Shown here: positions 15,811-24,380 of the stretch, piece by piece
Numbering within the stretch: position 1 is the stretch's first letter
Layout: each line of letters opens with the position of its first letter
The notes under the pieces: model-generated
Seen by the model: the letters and a program-made list of their open reading frames with translations, nothing else
Database searches by the model: none
Told to the model about the DNA's origin: nothing
Program-made: the position numbers and the translations under genes
NCBI GenBank assembly: GCA_029785615.1
Contig: JAFLZH010000001.1
Coordinates: 126,629-190,628, forward strand
DNA from: Nitrososphaerota archaeon
Lineage (GTDB): Archaea; Thermoproteota; Nitrososphaeria; Nitrososphaerales; Gagatemarchaeaceae
Direction: 5' to 3'
DNA length: 64,000 bases

Positions 15811-16929
15811 ATGACCCTCGAAGCGGAGTACTCGCCCGACGCCGACAGGATCATGGCCGTTTCGCTCGGCCCGCAGCATCCTGGGGCCGGTCATTTCCGC
15901 ATCAGGCTCTGGCTGGATGGAGACTACGTGGTCAAGGCTTTGCCCGACCCCGGGTACGTTCACCGGGGGGAGGAGAAGATGGCGGAGTACAGGAACTACA
16001 CCCAGAACGTCCCGCACCTCGAGCGGCCGGTGATACTCGACAGCTCGAACATACTCTTCGCCTACTCGCTGGCGGTCGACGAGCTCATGAGCAGCAAGGT
16101 CCCCCCTCGGGCCCAGTACCTCAGGGTCATAATGTCCGAGATCAACCGCATCATCTCACACATGTACTTCGTTGCCATCCAGGGGCTCTTCCTGGGCCAC
16201 ACCACGATGATCACCTGGTGCATGGGTGACAGGGACTTCTGGATCGACCTCGCCGAAAGGATAGCAGGCGCGAGGGTGACCTTCGCCTACATCATTCCAG
16301 GAGGGGTGAGGAACGATATCCCGGAGTTCGCCATAGAGAAGGGGCTCAACACCTGCGACTGGTTCGAGAAACGCATGGATGAGTACGAGAAAATATTCTT
16401 CGAAAACCCTATGGTCCACCAGAGGTCAGACCGCGTGGGTGTCCTGACCGGGGACGACGCCGTCGCCTTCGGCGCCACCGGGACCGTCGCTCGGGCCTCC
16501 GGCCTCACTTTCGACGTGAGGAAGGACGAGCCCTACAGCTCCTACTCCGACTTCGAGTTCAAGACGCCGGTGCTTACCCAGGGGGACTCCTGGGCCCGTG
16601 CCTACGTCGCGCTGCTTGACATGCGCGAGTCGGTCAAGATAATCAGGCAGGCGCTCAAGGGGCTCCCACAGGGGCCGGTGCGTCTCAAGCTCGGACCCCA
16701 GCCCAGGGTCCCGGCGGGGGAAGTGTACGCTCGAACAGAGGCCGCCAGGGGAGAGATGTCGTACCACATAATCAGCGACGGCTCGCCGCGCCCCTACAGG
16801 CTGAAGATCGGGGTGCCCTCTGCGAAGAACCTCAGGGTCTTGCCGCACCTTCTGAAAGGGGTCCACGTGGCAGACATCCCGGTGATATACTGGGGCCTGA
16901 ACTATTGGCCCGTAGAGGCAGACCGCTAG
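15811..16929 (+). CDS. nuoD: Complex I subunit D (49-kDa)
   Basis: The 372-residue protein matches NuoD: SLGPQHPGAGHFRIRLWLDG near the N-terminus, PGYVHRGEEKMAEYRNYTQN, VPPRAQYLRVIMSEINRIIS and PGGVRNDIPEF. NuoD forms the quinone-binding pocket with NuoB next to cluster N2. The quinone-site region PQHPGAGHF is intact. The gene follows nuoC after four bases and is the last gene of the operon; nuoH, I and the antiporter-like subunits are not in this window. Confidence 0.95.
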   Translation: MTLEAEYSPDADRIMAVSLGPQHPGAGHFRIRLWLDGDYVVKALPDPGYVHRGEEKMAEYRNYTQNVPHLERPVILDSSNILFAYSLAVDELMSSKVPPRAQYLRVIMSEINRIISHMYFVAIQGLFLGHTTMITWCMGDRDFWIDLAERIAGARVTFAYIIPGGVRNDIPEFAIEKGLNTCDWFEKRMDEYEKIFFENPMVHQRSDRVGVLTGDDAVAFGATGTVARASGLTFDVRKDEPYSSYSDFEFKTPVLTQGDSWARAYVALLDMRESVKIIRQALKGLPQGPVRLKLGPQPRVPAGEVYARTEAARGEMSYHIISDGSPRPYRLKIGVPSAKNLRVLPHLLKGVHVADIPVIYWGLNYWPVEADR

Positions 16930-16950
16930 CTCACTCTGAGCTCTGCTTTT
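16928..16950 (+). terminator. Hairpin and T-run terminator after nuoD
   Basis: AGCTCA-CTC-TGAGCT forms a perfect 6-bp stem beginning in the nuoD stop codon, followed by CTGCTTTT. This supports nuoABCD as a complete transcription unit that ends after nuoD. Confidence 0.6.
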
Positions 16951-17034
16951 GAGACGCAGACAGGTTCAGGGTGTTACAAGGGCACCCATCGTCCAACCTG
17001 ACCGTCCACAACCGGGTCAACCGCCCGGGGCTCT

Positions 17035-17967
17035 CTAGGGACGCTTCGCGGGCCCCCCCGCGGGCGCCACGAATGGCTCGGCTTCTGGGGCCCTATCCCC
17101 CCTACTGAACAGATACACCCCGAACAAGATGAGCACCCCGCCGAAGACCTGAGCCACGGTAATCTGCTCCCCCAGGGCTGCGAGCCCGAAGAACGCCCCG
17201 AACAAAGTGGAGGTGGACCACACGAGGAGCATCCTGATCGCTCCCAGCCGCTTGACCGCGGCAATGAACATAATCGTCGCCCCCGAGACAGCGAGCGCCA
17301 GGAGGACCATGATGGCCGAAGAGTATGCAGAGAATCCGAAGGGGAACCGCCCGACGAGGAAGAGGGCGGTCAGGACGCAGCCTCCGATGAGGTTACGGAA
17401 CTTGCTCAGGAGCGTGGTGTCGAACCTCTTCGTGGCGAGGACGATTATGTTGTTCTCTACGGCCCACCCAGCCACGGAGCCGAGGATCAGAAGATTCCCG
17501 GTCAGCCCCTGGAAGAACGCGATGTGGGAGAGATCCAGGTTGGTGGAGACTACCAACAGGCCAGCCACGATGAAGAGCCCCCTGGCTGCCTGTCCACGGC
17601 GGAGCCTCTCCCCGAATACAGCGAAGGCGATCACTGTCGTGAACAGCACCTCTCCGTTGGCGAGGAGGGAGGCGTTCACGACGGTGGTCTGGTCGAGTCC
17701 CAGGGTGTACATCAGAGGAGCGAGGCCCGCGCCCACGAGGCCGAAGAACACGAGGTACCGGTAGCTCCCGGGCTCGGGCCTCCTCCTGGGCTGATACAGC
17801 AGCAGGATGAGCCCCGAAAGGAGGAACGTGACGCCGGTGACCACGAGGGGCCCGTTCGTCACGAGCGAGATTTTTGTCAGGGCCGACACCGAACCGGCGC
17901 AGATGGACCCCAATATCGCGTAGAGGTAGCCCCGCCTGGTCTCCGAATCCCTGCCGCTCCGTTCCAA
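17035..17967 (-). CDS. EamA/DMT-family membrane transporter
   Basis: The 310-residue protein has about ten hydrophobic helices arranged as two EamA repeats (GYLYAILGSICAGSVSALTK... and LILGSVAGWAVENNIIVLAT...). The end of each half shows the family pattern (GERLRRGQAARGLFIVAGLL; GEQITVAQVFGGVLILFGVY). DMT transporters export or import metabolites, often amino acids or nucleotides. The C-terminal tail is Pro/Ala-rich and cytosolic. The substrate cannot be predicted from sequence. The gene converges on nuoD. Confidence 0.85.
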   Translation of the reverse strand: MERSGRDSETRRGYLYAILGSICAGSVSALTKISLVTNGPLVVTGVTFLLSGLILLLYQPRRRPEPGSYRYLVFFGLVGAGLAPLMYTLGLDQTTVVNASLLANGEVLFTTVIAFAVFGERLRRGQAARGLFIVAGLLVVSTNLDLSHIAFFQGLTGNLLILGSVAGWAVENNIIVLATKRFDTTLLSKFRNLIGGCVLTALFLVGRFPFGFSAYSSAIMVLLALAVSGATIMFIAAVKRLGAIRMLLVWSTSTLFGAFFGLAALGEQITVAQVFGGVLILFGVYLFSRGDRAPEAEPFVAPAGGPAKRP

Positions 17968-18105
17968 CCGTTCTCGGTACCAGGGCAGGGATGTTCGGGA
18001 GTTAACCGTGAGGGCGCCACCGACCGCGGCCGCCCTTGGCGGGAGTTCGGTCGTGGACGCTTAGGGAATCAACACTTAAGTTCGGCGGGCAGCCCTGGCC
18101 CTGCG

Positions 18106-18495
18106 ATGTCCTCCGACAAGGAGATCATCACCGAGCTTCAGAAGATAAGAGAGCTCCTCACACCAAAGCCAGCCCCGCCCGCCCCGCCTCCTCCCAAGGG
18201 CATCTCCGCGGAGTTCAAGGCGTTCCTCATCAACTACAAGGTACTCGGGCTCGCCGTCGCCTTCATCCTAGGCGTCTATCTGGGGGGCCTGGTCCAGGCC
18301 CTGGTGTCTGACCTGTTACTCCCAGCGATCGGCATCCCGCTGAGCAGCATAGGCAACCTGAGCACACTCACGGTGACCTTCGCGAACCAGCACTTCTTAA
18401 TCGGCGGCTTCCTCATAGCAGTCATCACATTCATCATCGTCGCCTTCGTGATCTTCCTCATCGTCAAGATCGCCAGCCATTACAAGATTCAGTAG
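18106..18495 (+). CDS. mscL: MscL-like mechanosensitive channel with Pro-rich N-terminal extension
   Basis: The 129-residue protein has a charged helix (DKEIITELQKIRELL), a Pro-rich linker and then an MscL-like core. The core is EFKAFLINYKVLGLAVAFILGVYLGGLVQALVSDLLLPAIGI for TM1, an extracellular loop, and FLIGGFLIAVITFIIVAFVIFLIVK for TM2. This is the two-helix layout of MscL, which forms a tension-gated pore releasing solutes during osmotic shock. The N-terminal extension is not found in standard MscL. The leaderless ATG at 18106 lies about 28 bases after CACTTAAG (18073-18080). A T-run follows the gene. A longer upstream frame overlaps the EamA gene and was rejected. Confidence 0.78.
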   Translation: MSSDKEIITELQKIRELLTPKPAPPAPPPPKGISAEFKAFLINYKVLGLAVAFILGVYLGGLVQALVSDLLLPAIGIPLSSIGNLSTLTVTFANQHFLIGGFLIAVITFIIVAFVIFLIVKIASHYKIQ

Positions 18496-18507
18496 AGCTC
18501 TCCCATC

Positions 18508-18513
18508 TTTTTT
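18508..18513 (+). terminator. T-run terminator after the MscL-like gene
   Basis: Six consecutive T residues follow the mscL-like stop codon by twelve bases, just upstream of the cdvB promoter. Archaeal RNA polymerase terminates at such T-tracts without a strong hairpin. Confidence 0.5.
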
Positions 18514-18574
18514 CATCCCGCCCCGAAGTGTGAATCGTTAAGCATAGTGTCAAGTGTAATTGCCTCAGTCAGTC

Positions 18575-18625
18575 ATGTCCAACCTCGGCAGAGTAACCTC
18601 CGAGGATTACGTTGAGCAGCAGTAA
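18575..18625 (+). other. Possible 16-residue leader ORF overlapping the cdvB start
   Basis: ATG at 18575 opens a mini-frame encoding MSNLGRVTSEDYVEQQ and stops at 18623-18625. The cdvB TTG at 18612 lies inside it in another frame, so the two overlap by 14 bases. A TATA-like GTTAAGCATA (18537-18546) lies about 30 bases before the ATG, so the mini-ORF is the likely first start of the transcript. It may be a leader peptide, or the true cdvB N-terminus joined by frameshifting or an indel. Confidence 0.4.
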
Positions 18626-19253
18626 GTTCGAGAAAGGTTGGAAGACAGAAGAGAAGGAGCCCTTCGGTAAGATGGTCCGGGAGACCGTCCGGGGGCCCCA
18701 GGCGATGCGCCCACAGATCCAGAAGGCGACCCAGCAGTTGGGCAACGAGATCACGCGGCTGGACCAGGCGATGGGCAGGCTGAAGCAGCGGGAGAATTCC
18801 ATCTTCAAGAAGACGGTCACAGCCGTCCAGGCGCACGATCAGGAGTCCAGCAAGGCCTACTCCAACGAGCTCGCCGAAGTCCGCAAGATGGAGAAGATCG
18901 TCACCCAGTCGAGGATTGCCCTGGAGCAGATCAACACCAGGCTACAGACCGTCACTGAAATCGGAGACTTCGCATCCACCATCGCCCCGGCGATTGGAGT
19001 GATCAAGAACGTGCGCGCCACGCTCGGTGAAGCGATGCCCGACGCCCAGGGAACCCTCGGCGAGATAGGGGCGCAGCTCAACTCCATAATGGTGGACGTC
19101 GGCCAGATCACAGGGACGACCTTCTACCAGGCGGAGAACAGCGAGGAGGCCAACAGGATCCTCGCGGAGGCCTCAGCGGTGGCGGAAAAGCGCATGGCCG
19201 ATTCCCTCCCCGAGGTCCCGAACACCGGCCAGTCTATCTTCACTAGCGAGTAA
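18612..19253 (+). CDS. cdvB: ESCRT-III-like cell division protein CdvB
   Basis: The 213-residue protein matches archaeal CdvB (Snf7/Vps24 family). It has a basic N-terminal helix (VRGPQAMRPQIQKATQQLGN), then RLDQAMGRLKQRENSIFKKT and AHDQESSKAYSNELAEVRKM. These are followed by SRIALEQINTRLQTVTEIGDF and APAIGVIKNVRATLGEAMPDA, which form the helical hairpin core. CdvB polymerises on the membrane at mid-cell and drives division with CdvA and the AAA ATPase CdvC, neither of which is adjacent. The C-terminal tail (PEVPNTGQSIF) could hold a MIT-interacting motif. The first plausible start is TTG 18612, which overlaps a short upstream ORF. The gene supports a TACK affiliation. Confidence 0.88.
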   Translation: MSSSKFEKGWKTEEKEPFGKMVRETVRGPQAMRPQIQKATQQLGNEITRLDQAMGRLKQRENSIFKKTVTAVQAHDQESSKAYSNELAEVRKMEKIVTQSRIALEQINTRLQTVTEIGDFASTIAPAIGVIKNVRATLGEAMPDAQGTLGEIGAQLNSIMVDVGQITGTTFYQAENSEEANRILAEASAVAEKRMADSLPEVPNTGQSIFTSE

Positions 19254-19377
19254 GCGGGCTTCAGGGCGTCTGGCGCAGGCGGTCTCGAAACCCCATTCCT
19301 GTGCCCCCCGCGCCCGGTACATGGCTCGCGGTGCCAGCTTGTCGGCCGTGACATCGGTCTGATCCCCCGGGCGACCG

Positions 19378-20088
19378 CTATGGAGGGGAAGACGTGCTCC
19401 AGAGCAGCTCAATGAACTGCTTGAAGTGACTCGCGACGGCGGGGCTGTCTATCCACCCGCAGGCAGAGTGGTCTGGCAGGCCGATGAGCGCCACCTTGTC
19501 GTCCACAAGAAGGTCGAAGGCCACCTGGTTCCCTGTCCTGATGTCCACTCCGGGCGGCAGGAGCCCTACCCCTCCCTCGTCACATATCGCCCTCACGCTC
19601 ACCCCCCTCTCCAACGCCTCTGAGAGGAGCTCCATGGTCTTGGCATCCTCCAGCCCCATGGCGGGCGCCACCAGCATCACGGTCTCCTTGGCCCCCCTGA
19701 GCAACTCGTAGATCTTGGCAAGGACTTTCTCGCCTCCACGGATGGTGTAGACAAGCTCGGCCTCCAGGGTGGGCTGCGGGCTGTACAGCCTGTCCAGGGC
19801 GTCGAACGTCTCCTCGACCCTGGCCTCCACCATCGACTTGATGCCGGACGGCTCCTTCGCCCGGTAGGTCGCCGGTTTCTTCACCACCAGATCTGCCCAC
19901 CCCTTCGAAGCCAGACCCCTCAGCGCCGTGTACGCACTCGGCTTCGGAATGTCTGCGTCGTCCGCGACCTTCGCCGGGTCCGCCGGCCCCAGGGCCGCCA
20001 GTGAGACGTAACACCTCGCCTCGTACCTCGTGAGCCCAAGATTCTGGAGTTCGTCTAGCACGTCGCTCCTGTGCACGCAGAAAGGCAT
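19378..20088 (-). CDS. TrmB-family transcriptional regulator
   Basis: The 236-residue protein has an N-terminal TrmB winged helix (LDELQNLGLTRYEARCYVSL, ADIPKPSAYTALRGLASKGW) followed by a coiled-coil linker. A phospholipase-D-like sensor domain follows (EKVLAKIYELLRGAKETVML, ALERGVSVRAICDEGG, RTGNQVAFDLLVDDKVALIG). TrmB proteins usually bind sugars and control transport or central metabolism. It shares a bidirectional TATA region with the geranylgeranyl reductase gene. The TATA position favours a leaderless GTG at 20076, four codons inside the longest frame. The effector is unknown. Confidence 0.87.
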   Translation of the reverse strand: MPFCVHRSDVLDELQNLGLTRYEARCYVSLAALGPADPAKVADDADIPKPSAYTALRGLASKGWADLVVKKPATYRAKEPSGIKSMVEARVEETFDALDRLYSPQPTLEAELVYTIRGGEKVLAKIYELLRGAKETVMLVAPAMGLEDAKTMELLSEALERGVSVRAICDEGGVGLLPPGVDIRTGNQVAFDLLVDDKVALIGLPDHSACGWIDSPAVASHFKQFIELLWSTSSPP

Positions 20089-20097
20089 GGCAAAGCT

Positions 20098-20112
20098 CTT
20101 ATATAGTATTTT
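20098..20112. promoter_or_regulatory. Bidirectional TATA region between TrmB and GGR genes
   Basis: CTTATATAGTATTTT contains TATA-like sequence on both strands. On the plus strand it is about 28 bases before the TTG at 20133. On the minus strand it is about 28 bases before the in-frame GTG at 20076. Both genes can therefore be leaderless and share one core promoter. Confidence 0.55.
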
Positions 20113-20132
20113 AGTAGCGTTTGCGACTACTT

Positions 20133-21608
20133 TTGCCAGGGAACCACGACTACGACGTGATCATCGCAGGCGGAGGGATGTCCGGCCTGATCACGGCCGC
20201 CTCGATCGGCTACCACTCGAAGGGCAAAGCACGAATCCTCATCGTCGACAGGAACAAAGAGGACGAACCGGGAAAGAAGACCCACAACGGGTGGACCTGC
20301 GGCGACGCAACAAGCAAGCGCTCTCTGGACTATCTCGCGGAGCACATCGGGATCCGCTACGAGTCCCCCGAGCTCGAGCACCCCGTGAAAGGGGTCTATG
20401 TCTACTCCCCCGACAGGCAGACCAAGGTCCTGTTCGAAGGGGAGGGGTACCTCTTCAACAGGAAACTGGCGCCCCGGAGGCAGGTCAACGACGCCAAAAA
20501 GGCCGGGGCGGAGTTCATGTATGGGGCCACGGCCGAACGGCTGCTTGCAGAGGGCGGGAAGATCACCGGAGTCTCAGGGAGGAAGTCGGACGGCTCAGCG
20601 TTCAGCCTGACCGCCAAGGTCGTCATCGACGCCACCGGCGCCTCATCCACTTTAAGACGGTTCATGCCGATATCTTCGAAGATTGAGAAGGAAATCGACC
20701 CGGACGACGTCGTGGGGACCGGCAGGTACATCCTCGACTTCGAGCCCGCGGCGGACCAGCCGTCGTACTTCTCTCCTGACTATTGCATCATACACCTCGA
20801 CCAGTTCATCGCCCCTGCGGGCTACGCCTGGGTGTTCCCGAAGGGGAAGAAGAAAGTGAACATAGGCCTCGGGGTCTCTCACTCAGGGCTTGCCAGGAGG
20901 AACAGGCGCTTCGGGCTCGACGACAACCTCCAGTCCCTCATCGACAGGTACCTGGCCGAAAACCCGGTGATCAAGAACTACGCGCAGCCCTCGGACGACG
21001 CGAACTCCGGCAACACGAAGGGCAACTGGCAGGTGCCGGTTAGGCGCCACAACGACTGCATGGTGGCCAACGGCTTCGCCGTGGTGGGTGACGCGGCCTG
21101 GATGCCGAGACCCATCGACGCCGGGGGCATCAGCCCTTCCATCTACGGCGGTACCATCCTAGGCAAAGTGGTGGCCGAGGCCCTCGAAGCCGGAGACACC
21201 GGCGAAGCCGGGCTTTGGAAGTACAACGTGGAGTACATGAACACCCACGGATACCCCATGGCGAGCTTCGAGGTCCTAAGGAGGTACCTCCAGACCGTCA
21301 CCGACGACCAGATCAACTACGGCATGAAGCACTTCCTCTCAGAGGAGGACGTGAACGCGATCACGGAGAGGAAGCACCCCGAGTTCAACCAGGCCCGCTT
21401 CATGAACCCTGCCATGTGGTACCGGGTCCTCGGTCAACTGTCACTAGCCAGGGGGCTGAGATACACCGTCAAGAAGAGCGCGGCGCTCGTGGAGATCAAC
21501 CTTGCCTACCCGTCGACCCCGCAAGGCTTCGAGGGATGGCAGAAGCGCCTCGGGAGCGAACTCAGGGAGACGGTCGAGAAGTTCAAGCCGCTCGACGTCG
21601 CGAACTAG
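20133..21608 (+). CDS. Geranylgeranyl reductase family protein (archaeal lipid saturation)
   Basis: The 491-residue flavoprotein begins with an FAD-binding motif (DYDVIIAGGGMSGLITAASI). It carries the family pattern VVIDATGASSTLRR, the substrate-cavity motif GYAWVFPKGKKKVNIGLGVS and GFAVVGDAAWMPRPIDAGGI, and has a long helical C-terminus. The family reduces geranylgeranyl chains of archaeal ether lipids or quinones to phytanyl chains. A leaderless TTG at 20133 is set by the shared TATA region; the extra four residues of the longer frame (from 20121) are not supported. The divergent TrmB gene may regulate it. Confidence 0.9.
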   Translation: MPGNHDYDVIIAGGGMSGLITAASIGYHSKGKARILIVDRNKEDEPGKKTHNGWTCGDATSKRSLDYLAEHIGIRYESPELEHPVKGVYVYSPDRQTKVLFEGEGYLFNRKLAPRRQVNDAKKAGAEFMYGATAERLLAEGGKITGVSGRKSDGSAFSLTAKVVIDATGASSTLRRFMPISSKIEKEIDPDDVVGTGRYILDFEPAADQPSYFSPDYCIIHLDQFIAPAGYAWVFPKGKKKVNIGLGVSHSGLARRNRRFGLDDNLQSLIDRYLAENPVIKNYAQPSDDANSGNTKGNWQVPVRRHNDCMVANGFAVVGDAAWMPRPIDAGGISPSIYGGTILGKVVAEALEAGDTGEAGLWKYNVEYMNTHGYPMASFEVLRRYLQTVTDDQINYGMKHFLSEEDVNAITERKHPEFNQARFMNPAMWYRVLGQLSLARGLRYTVKKSAALVEINLAYPSTPQGFEGWQKRLGSELRETVEKFKPLDVAN

Positions 21609-21635
21609 ATATAGCCTAGGGTGGGCTGCGGGCCC

Positions 21636-22034
21636 ATGGTCGCTCTACCCCCAAAGGTCAGGAAGTTCCTCGACGGCAAGCACATCGGCAAGCTGGCCAC
21701 GGTCATGGACGACGGCTCGCCCCACGTCACTCCCATCTGGTACATGAGGGAAGGGGACAGGGTGGTCATCAACACAACCACCACCAGGGTGAAGTATCGC
21801 AACATCGAGCGCGACGGGAGGGTCTGCTTCCTCGTCGACGACGGCTATCCATATGTGATCCTATTCGGCAAGGCGAGGATCGCCAGGGAGCGTGATAGGA
21901 TGAAAGACATCGAGAAGCTTGCCATCAGATACACGGGCAAGCGGGCGGGGATGAAAGCTGCCAGGACGAGGTTCTGGAATGAGCCCCGGGCCTCCATAGA
22001 GATTCTCCCGGAGCGGGTGGTGGTCGACCTCTAG
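21636..22034 (+). CDS. PPOX-class split-barrel protein, probably F420- or flavin-dependent
   Basis: The 132-residue protein has the pyridoxamine-phosphate-oxidase-like split barrel: VRKFLDGKHIGKLATVMDDG, SPHVTPIWYMREGDRVVINT, TRVKYRNIERDGRVCFLVDD and the C-terminal ILPERVVVDL. In archaea such proteins usually bind F420 or FMN and reduce small substrates. The ATG at 21636 lies about 27 bases after GATATAGCC and was preferred to the GTG-like start 15 bases upstream. The stop codon nearly touches that of the converging TetR gene. A second homologue is at 43.1 kb. Substrate unknown. Confidence 0.88.
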   Translation: MVALPPKVRKFLDGKHIGKLATVMDDGSPHVTPIWYMREGDRVVINTTTTRVKYRNIERDGRVCFLVDDGYPYVILFGKARIARERDRMKDIEKLAIRYTGKRAGMKAARTRFWNEPRASIEILPERVVVDL

Positions 22035-22035
22035 G

Positions 22036-22626
22036 TCACTTCATCGCGCGGAAGAAGAAGTCAGTCACGAAACGGCTGTAGGTCTCCCGGTCCTGGCTCT
22101 TCGCGAAGTGGATGTGCTGGAAGATGACCCGGTTGAGCATCCCCAGGAGGCAGTCGACGGCCAGCTTCGCATCGGTTTTGCGGAAGTACCCCTTGGATAT
22201 GGACCTCTCCACCAGCGTGGCCGCAATCTCCTTGATTTTCTCAAGGTCCTCTGAGACCCTATCCGCGCTCTGCTTGTCGAGCGTCGCCGAGTCTCGCATG
22301 TAGAGGCCTATGTCGAAAGTGTGCTCCGGGAAGGTGGTGAGATACATCGCGATGAACGATTCGAGCCCCTTCCTGGGGTCTGAAGCCTTCGAGGTATGCG
22401 ACAGCTCCCCGATGAAGTCCTCCATGGAGATCTGCCTGCGGGCGACGGCATCGAAGAGCCCCTTCTTGCTCCCAAAGTAGTAGTAGATGACCGGGGCTGT
22501 GGTTACGGAATCCTTGCAGATGTCTCGCACTGAGACGTTGGCGAATCCCTTCTCCGCAAACATCCGGGAGGCAACCTGGAGGATCTTCTCCGCGGTCGCG
22601 GGGTGCCCCTCAGATTGCATCGTCAC
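22036..22626 (-). CDS. TetR/AcrR-family transcriptional regulator
   Basis: The 196-residue protein starts with a canonical TetR DNA-binding domain: AEKILQVASRMFAEKGFANV, SVRDICKDSVTTAPVIYYYF and GSKKGLFDAVARR. The C-terminal all-helical ligand domain is variable, so the ligand cannot be named. TetR proteins are less common in archaea than in bacteria. Its promoter faces the thermosome gene 3' end. It may regulate its own gene or the converging PPOX gene. Confidence 0.9.
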   Translation of the reverse strand: MTMQSEGHPATAEKILQVASRMFAEKGFANVSVRDICKDSVTTAPVIYYYFGSKKGLFDAVARRQISMEDFIGELSHTSKASDPRKGLESFIAMYLTTFPEHTFDIGLYMRDSATLDKQSADRVSEDLEKIKEIAATLVERSISKGYFRKTDAKLAVDCLLGMLNRVIFQHIHFAKSQDRETYSRFVTDFFFRAMK

Positions 22627-22668
22627 GCGAAGAGCCCAGTTGGCTATTAAGGGTTGACGAAGCTTCCT

Positions 22669-24339
22669 TTAGTCGAAGTCGCCGCCTTCGCCGCCCATCC
22701 CACCCGCTCCACCTGGGGGACCGGCAGGGGCCTTCGACTTACCTGCGGCTATGACGTCGTCAATCCTCAGTATCATCGATGCCGCCTCAGTGGCCGACCT
22801 GATGATTTGGATTTTGACAGCCAGGGGCTCGAAGACTTGGCGCTGGTACATGTCCTTGATCTTCGCGTCCGCCGCCTCGATGCCGTACCACTTCCCGTTC
22901 TCGGTGGCATGCTTGGCCCTGAACTCTACCTGGGCGTCGATGGGGTCCATCCCTGCATTCAGGGCGAGGGCGAGCGGTATGGCCTCGAGCGCCTCGGCGA
23001 ACTTCTGGGCAGCAAGCTGCTCCCTTCCAGACAACTTGTCAGCCCACTTCAGGACCTGGGACGCGGCTTCCGCCTCGGCAGCGCCTCCGCCGGCGACCAC
23101 GGCCGGCCTCTCGATGACATCCTTGGTCACCATCAGCGCGTCATGCAGGGACCTCTCTCCCTCATCCACTATGCGCTGGGTGCCGCCCCTCACCAGGATG
23201 GTCACAGCCTTCGGGTTCTTCGCGTCCTCGATGAACACCCACTTGTCTTCCTCGACCTTCCTCTCCTCGACGTGGCCCGCGTAGCCCAAGTCTGCCGCCG
23301 AGAGGTCCTCGAAGTTGTTCACTACCCTTCCGCCTGTGGCCTTCGCCAGCTTGGTCATGTCTGACTCCTTCGCCCTCCTCACGGCGATGATCCCTGCCTT
23401 GGCGAGGTAGTGCTGAGCGATGTCATCGATGCCCTTCTGGCATATCACGACGTTCGCCCCGACGGCGACTATCTTGTCCACCATCCCCTTCAGCATCTTC
23501 GTCTCCTCGTCCAGGAACTTCTTCATCATGGTGGGGTCGTTGATGTTCAGCTTCGCATCGAATTCGGTCTTCTCTATCTCGAAGGGTGCGCTCACCAGGG
23601 CTATCTTCGCCTTGTCGGCCGACTTCGGCATCCCGGAGTGGACGACTTCCTTGTCGAGGACGATTCCTTTGATCAGCCTCGTATCCTTGAGCGAGCCGCC
23701 CGGCTTCTTCTCGACCTTGATATTGTCGATGTCGACACGGAACCCCTTCTCCGTCTTTTCAGCGACCGCGAGGGTAGCGTCTACCACGAGCTCGGCTAGG
23801 TCCTGCGCCTCCTTGGAGACCAGCTTGGTCTGCATGCTGGTCCGTGCGACCTTCGTGAGCCATTCCTTGTTGTCAGGGCTGACCTTCTCTGCCACGGCCT
23901 CCAGCGCCTCCATGGCTTTCCTCGACGCCTTCGAGTAGCCGTCGACTATCACGGTCGGATGGACGTCCTTGTCCAGGAGCTCCTCCGCCTTCTCGAGCAG
24001 GGCTCCGGCAAGCACGACCGCCGAAGTGGTCCCGTCGCCTACCTCGTTGTCGGTGGTCTTTGAGACCTCTACGAGCATCTTGGCGGCCGGGTGCTGTACG
24101 TCTATCTCCTTCAGCATTGTCGCGCCGTCGTTGGTTATGGTGACGTCGCCCAAGGAGTCCACGAGCATCTTGTCCATGCCCCGCGGGCCGATGGACGTCC
24201 TCACGATCTCCGAAATCAGCTTCGCGGCGGATATGTTGTTCCGCTGCGCTTCTCTTCCTCGGCTCTGGCTCGACCCCTCCTTAAGAATCAGGACGGGCTG
24301 CCCGGATTGTGTGACGGCTGGAATAGCGGTCGTCGACAT
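22669..24339 (-). CDS. thsA: Thermosome subunit (group II chaperonin)
   Basis: The 556-residue protein is a full-length group II chaperonin that refolds proteins in a double-ring cage using ATP. Landmarks are [60 protein letters not shown], the catalytic region [13 protein letters not shown]-like [20 protein letters not shown], and the Gly-rich tail [14 protein letters not shown]. The longest frame starts at TTG 24363, but the ATG at 24339 fits the promoter better. Repeats of AACCGGT between TATA and start may bind a heat-shock regulator. Confidence 0.96.
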   Translation of the reverse strand: MSTTAIPAVTQSGQPVLILKEGSSQSRGREAQRNNISAAKLISEIVRTSIGPRGMDKMLVDSLGDVTITNDGATMLKEIDVQHPAAKMLVEVSKTTDNEVGDGTTSAVVLAGALLEKAEELLDKDVHPTVIVDGYSKASRKAMEALEAVAEKVSPDNKEWLTKVARTSMQTKLVSKEAQDLAELVVDATLAVAEKTEKGFRVDIDNIKVEKKPGGSLKDTRLIKGIVLDKEVVHSGMPKSADKAKIALVSAPFEIEKTEFDAKLNINDPTMMKKFLDEETKMLKGMVDKIVAVGANVVICQKGIDDIAQHYLAKAGIIAVRRAKESDMTKLAKATGGRVVNNFEDLSAADLGYAGHVEERKVEEDKWVFIEDAKNPKAVTILVRGGTQRIVDEGERSLHDALMVTKDVIERPAVVAGGGAAEAEAASQVLKWADKLSGREQLAAQKFAEALEAIPLALALNAGMDPIDAQVEFRAKHATENGKWYGIEAADAKIKDMYQRQVFEPLAVKIQIIRSATEAASMILRIDDVIAAGKSKAPAGPPGGAGGMGGEGGDFD

Positions 24340-24350
24340 ATGGAATCTGG

Positions 24351-24377
24351 AACCGGTATACAACCGGTGGTATATTA
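24351..24377 (-). promoter_or_regulatory. Thermosome promoter with two AACCGGT repeats
   Basis: On the minus strand CTAATATACC is the TATA-like element, about 27 bases before the inferred start of transcription. Two copies of AACCGGT (24351-24357 and 24362-24368, each holding the palindrome ACCGGT) lie between it and the ATG, 11 bases apart. This arrangement resembles operator pairs that block initiation, as in archaeal heat-shock repression, but the regulator is unknown. Confidence 0.45.
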
Positions 24378-24380
24378 GAA

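Noticed and set aside
17524-18105. Long frame reaching the MscL-like gene from far upstream
   Set aside because: It overlaps the EamA transporter on the other strand and has no coding features before the ATG at 18106, which has its own TATA box.
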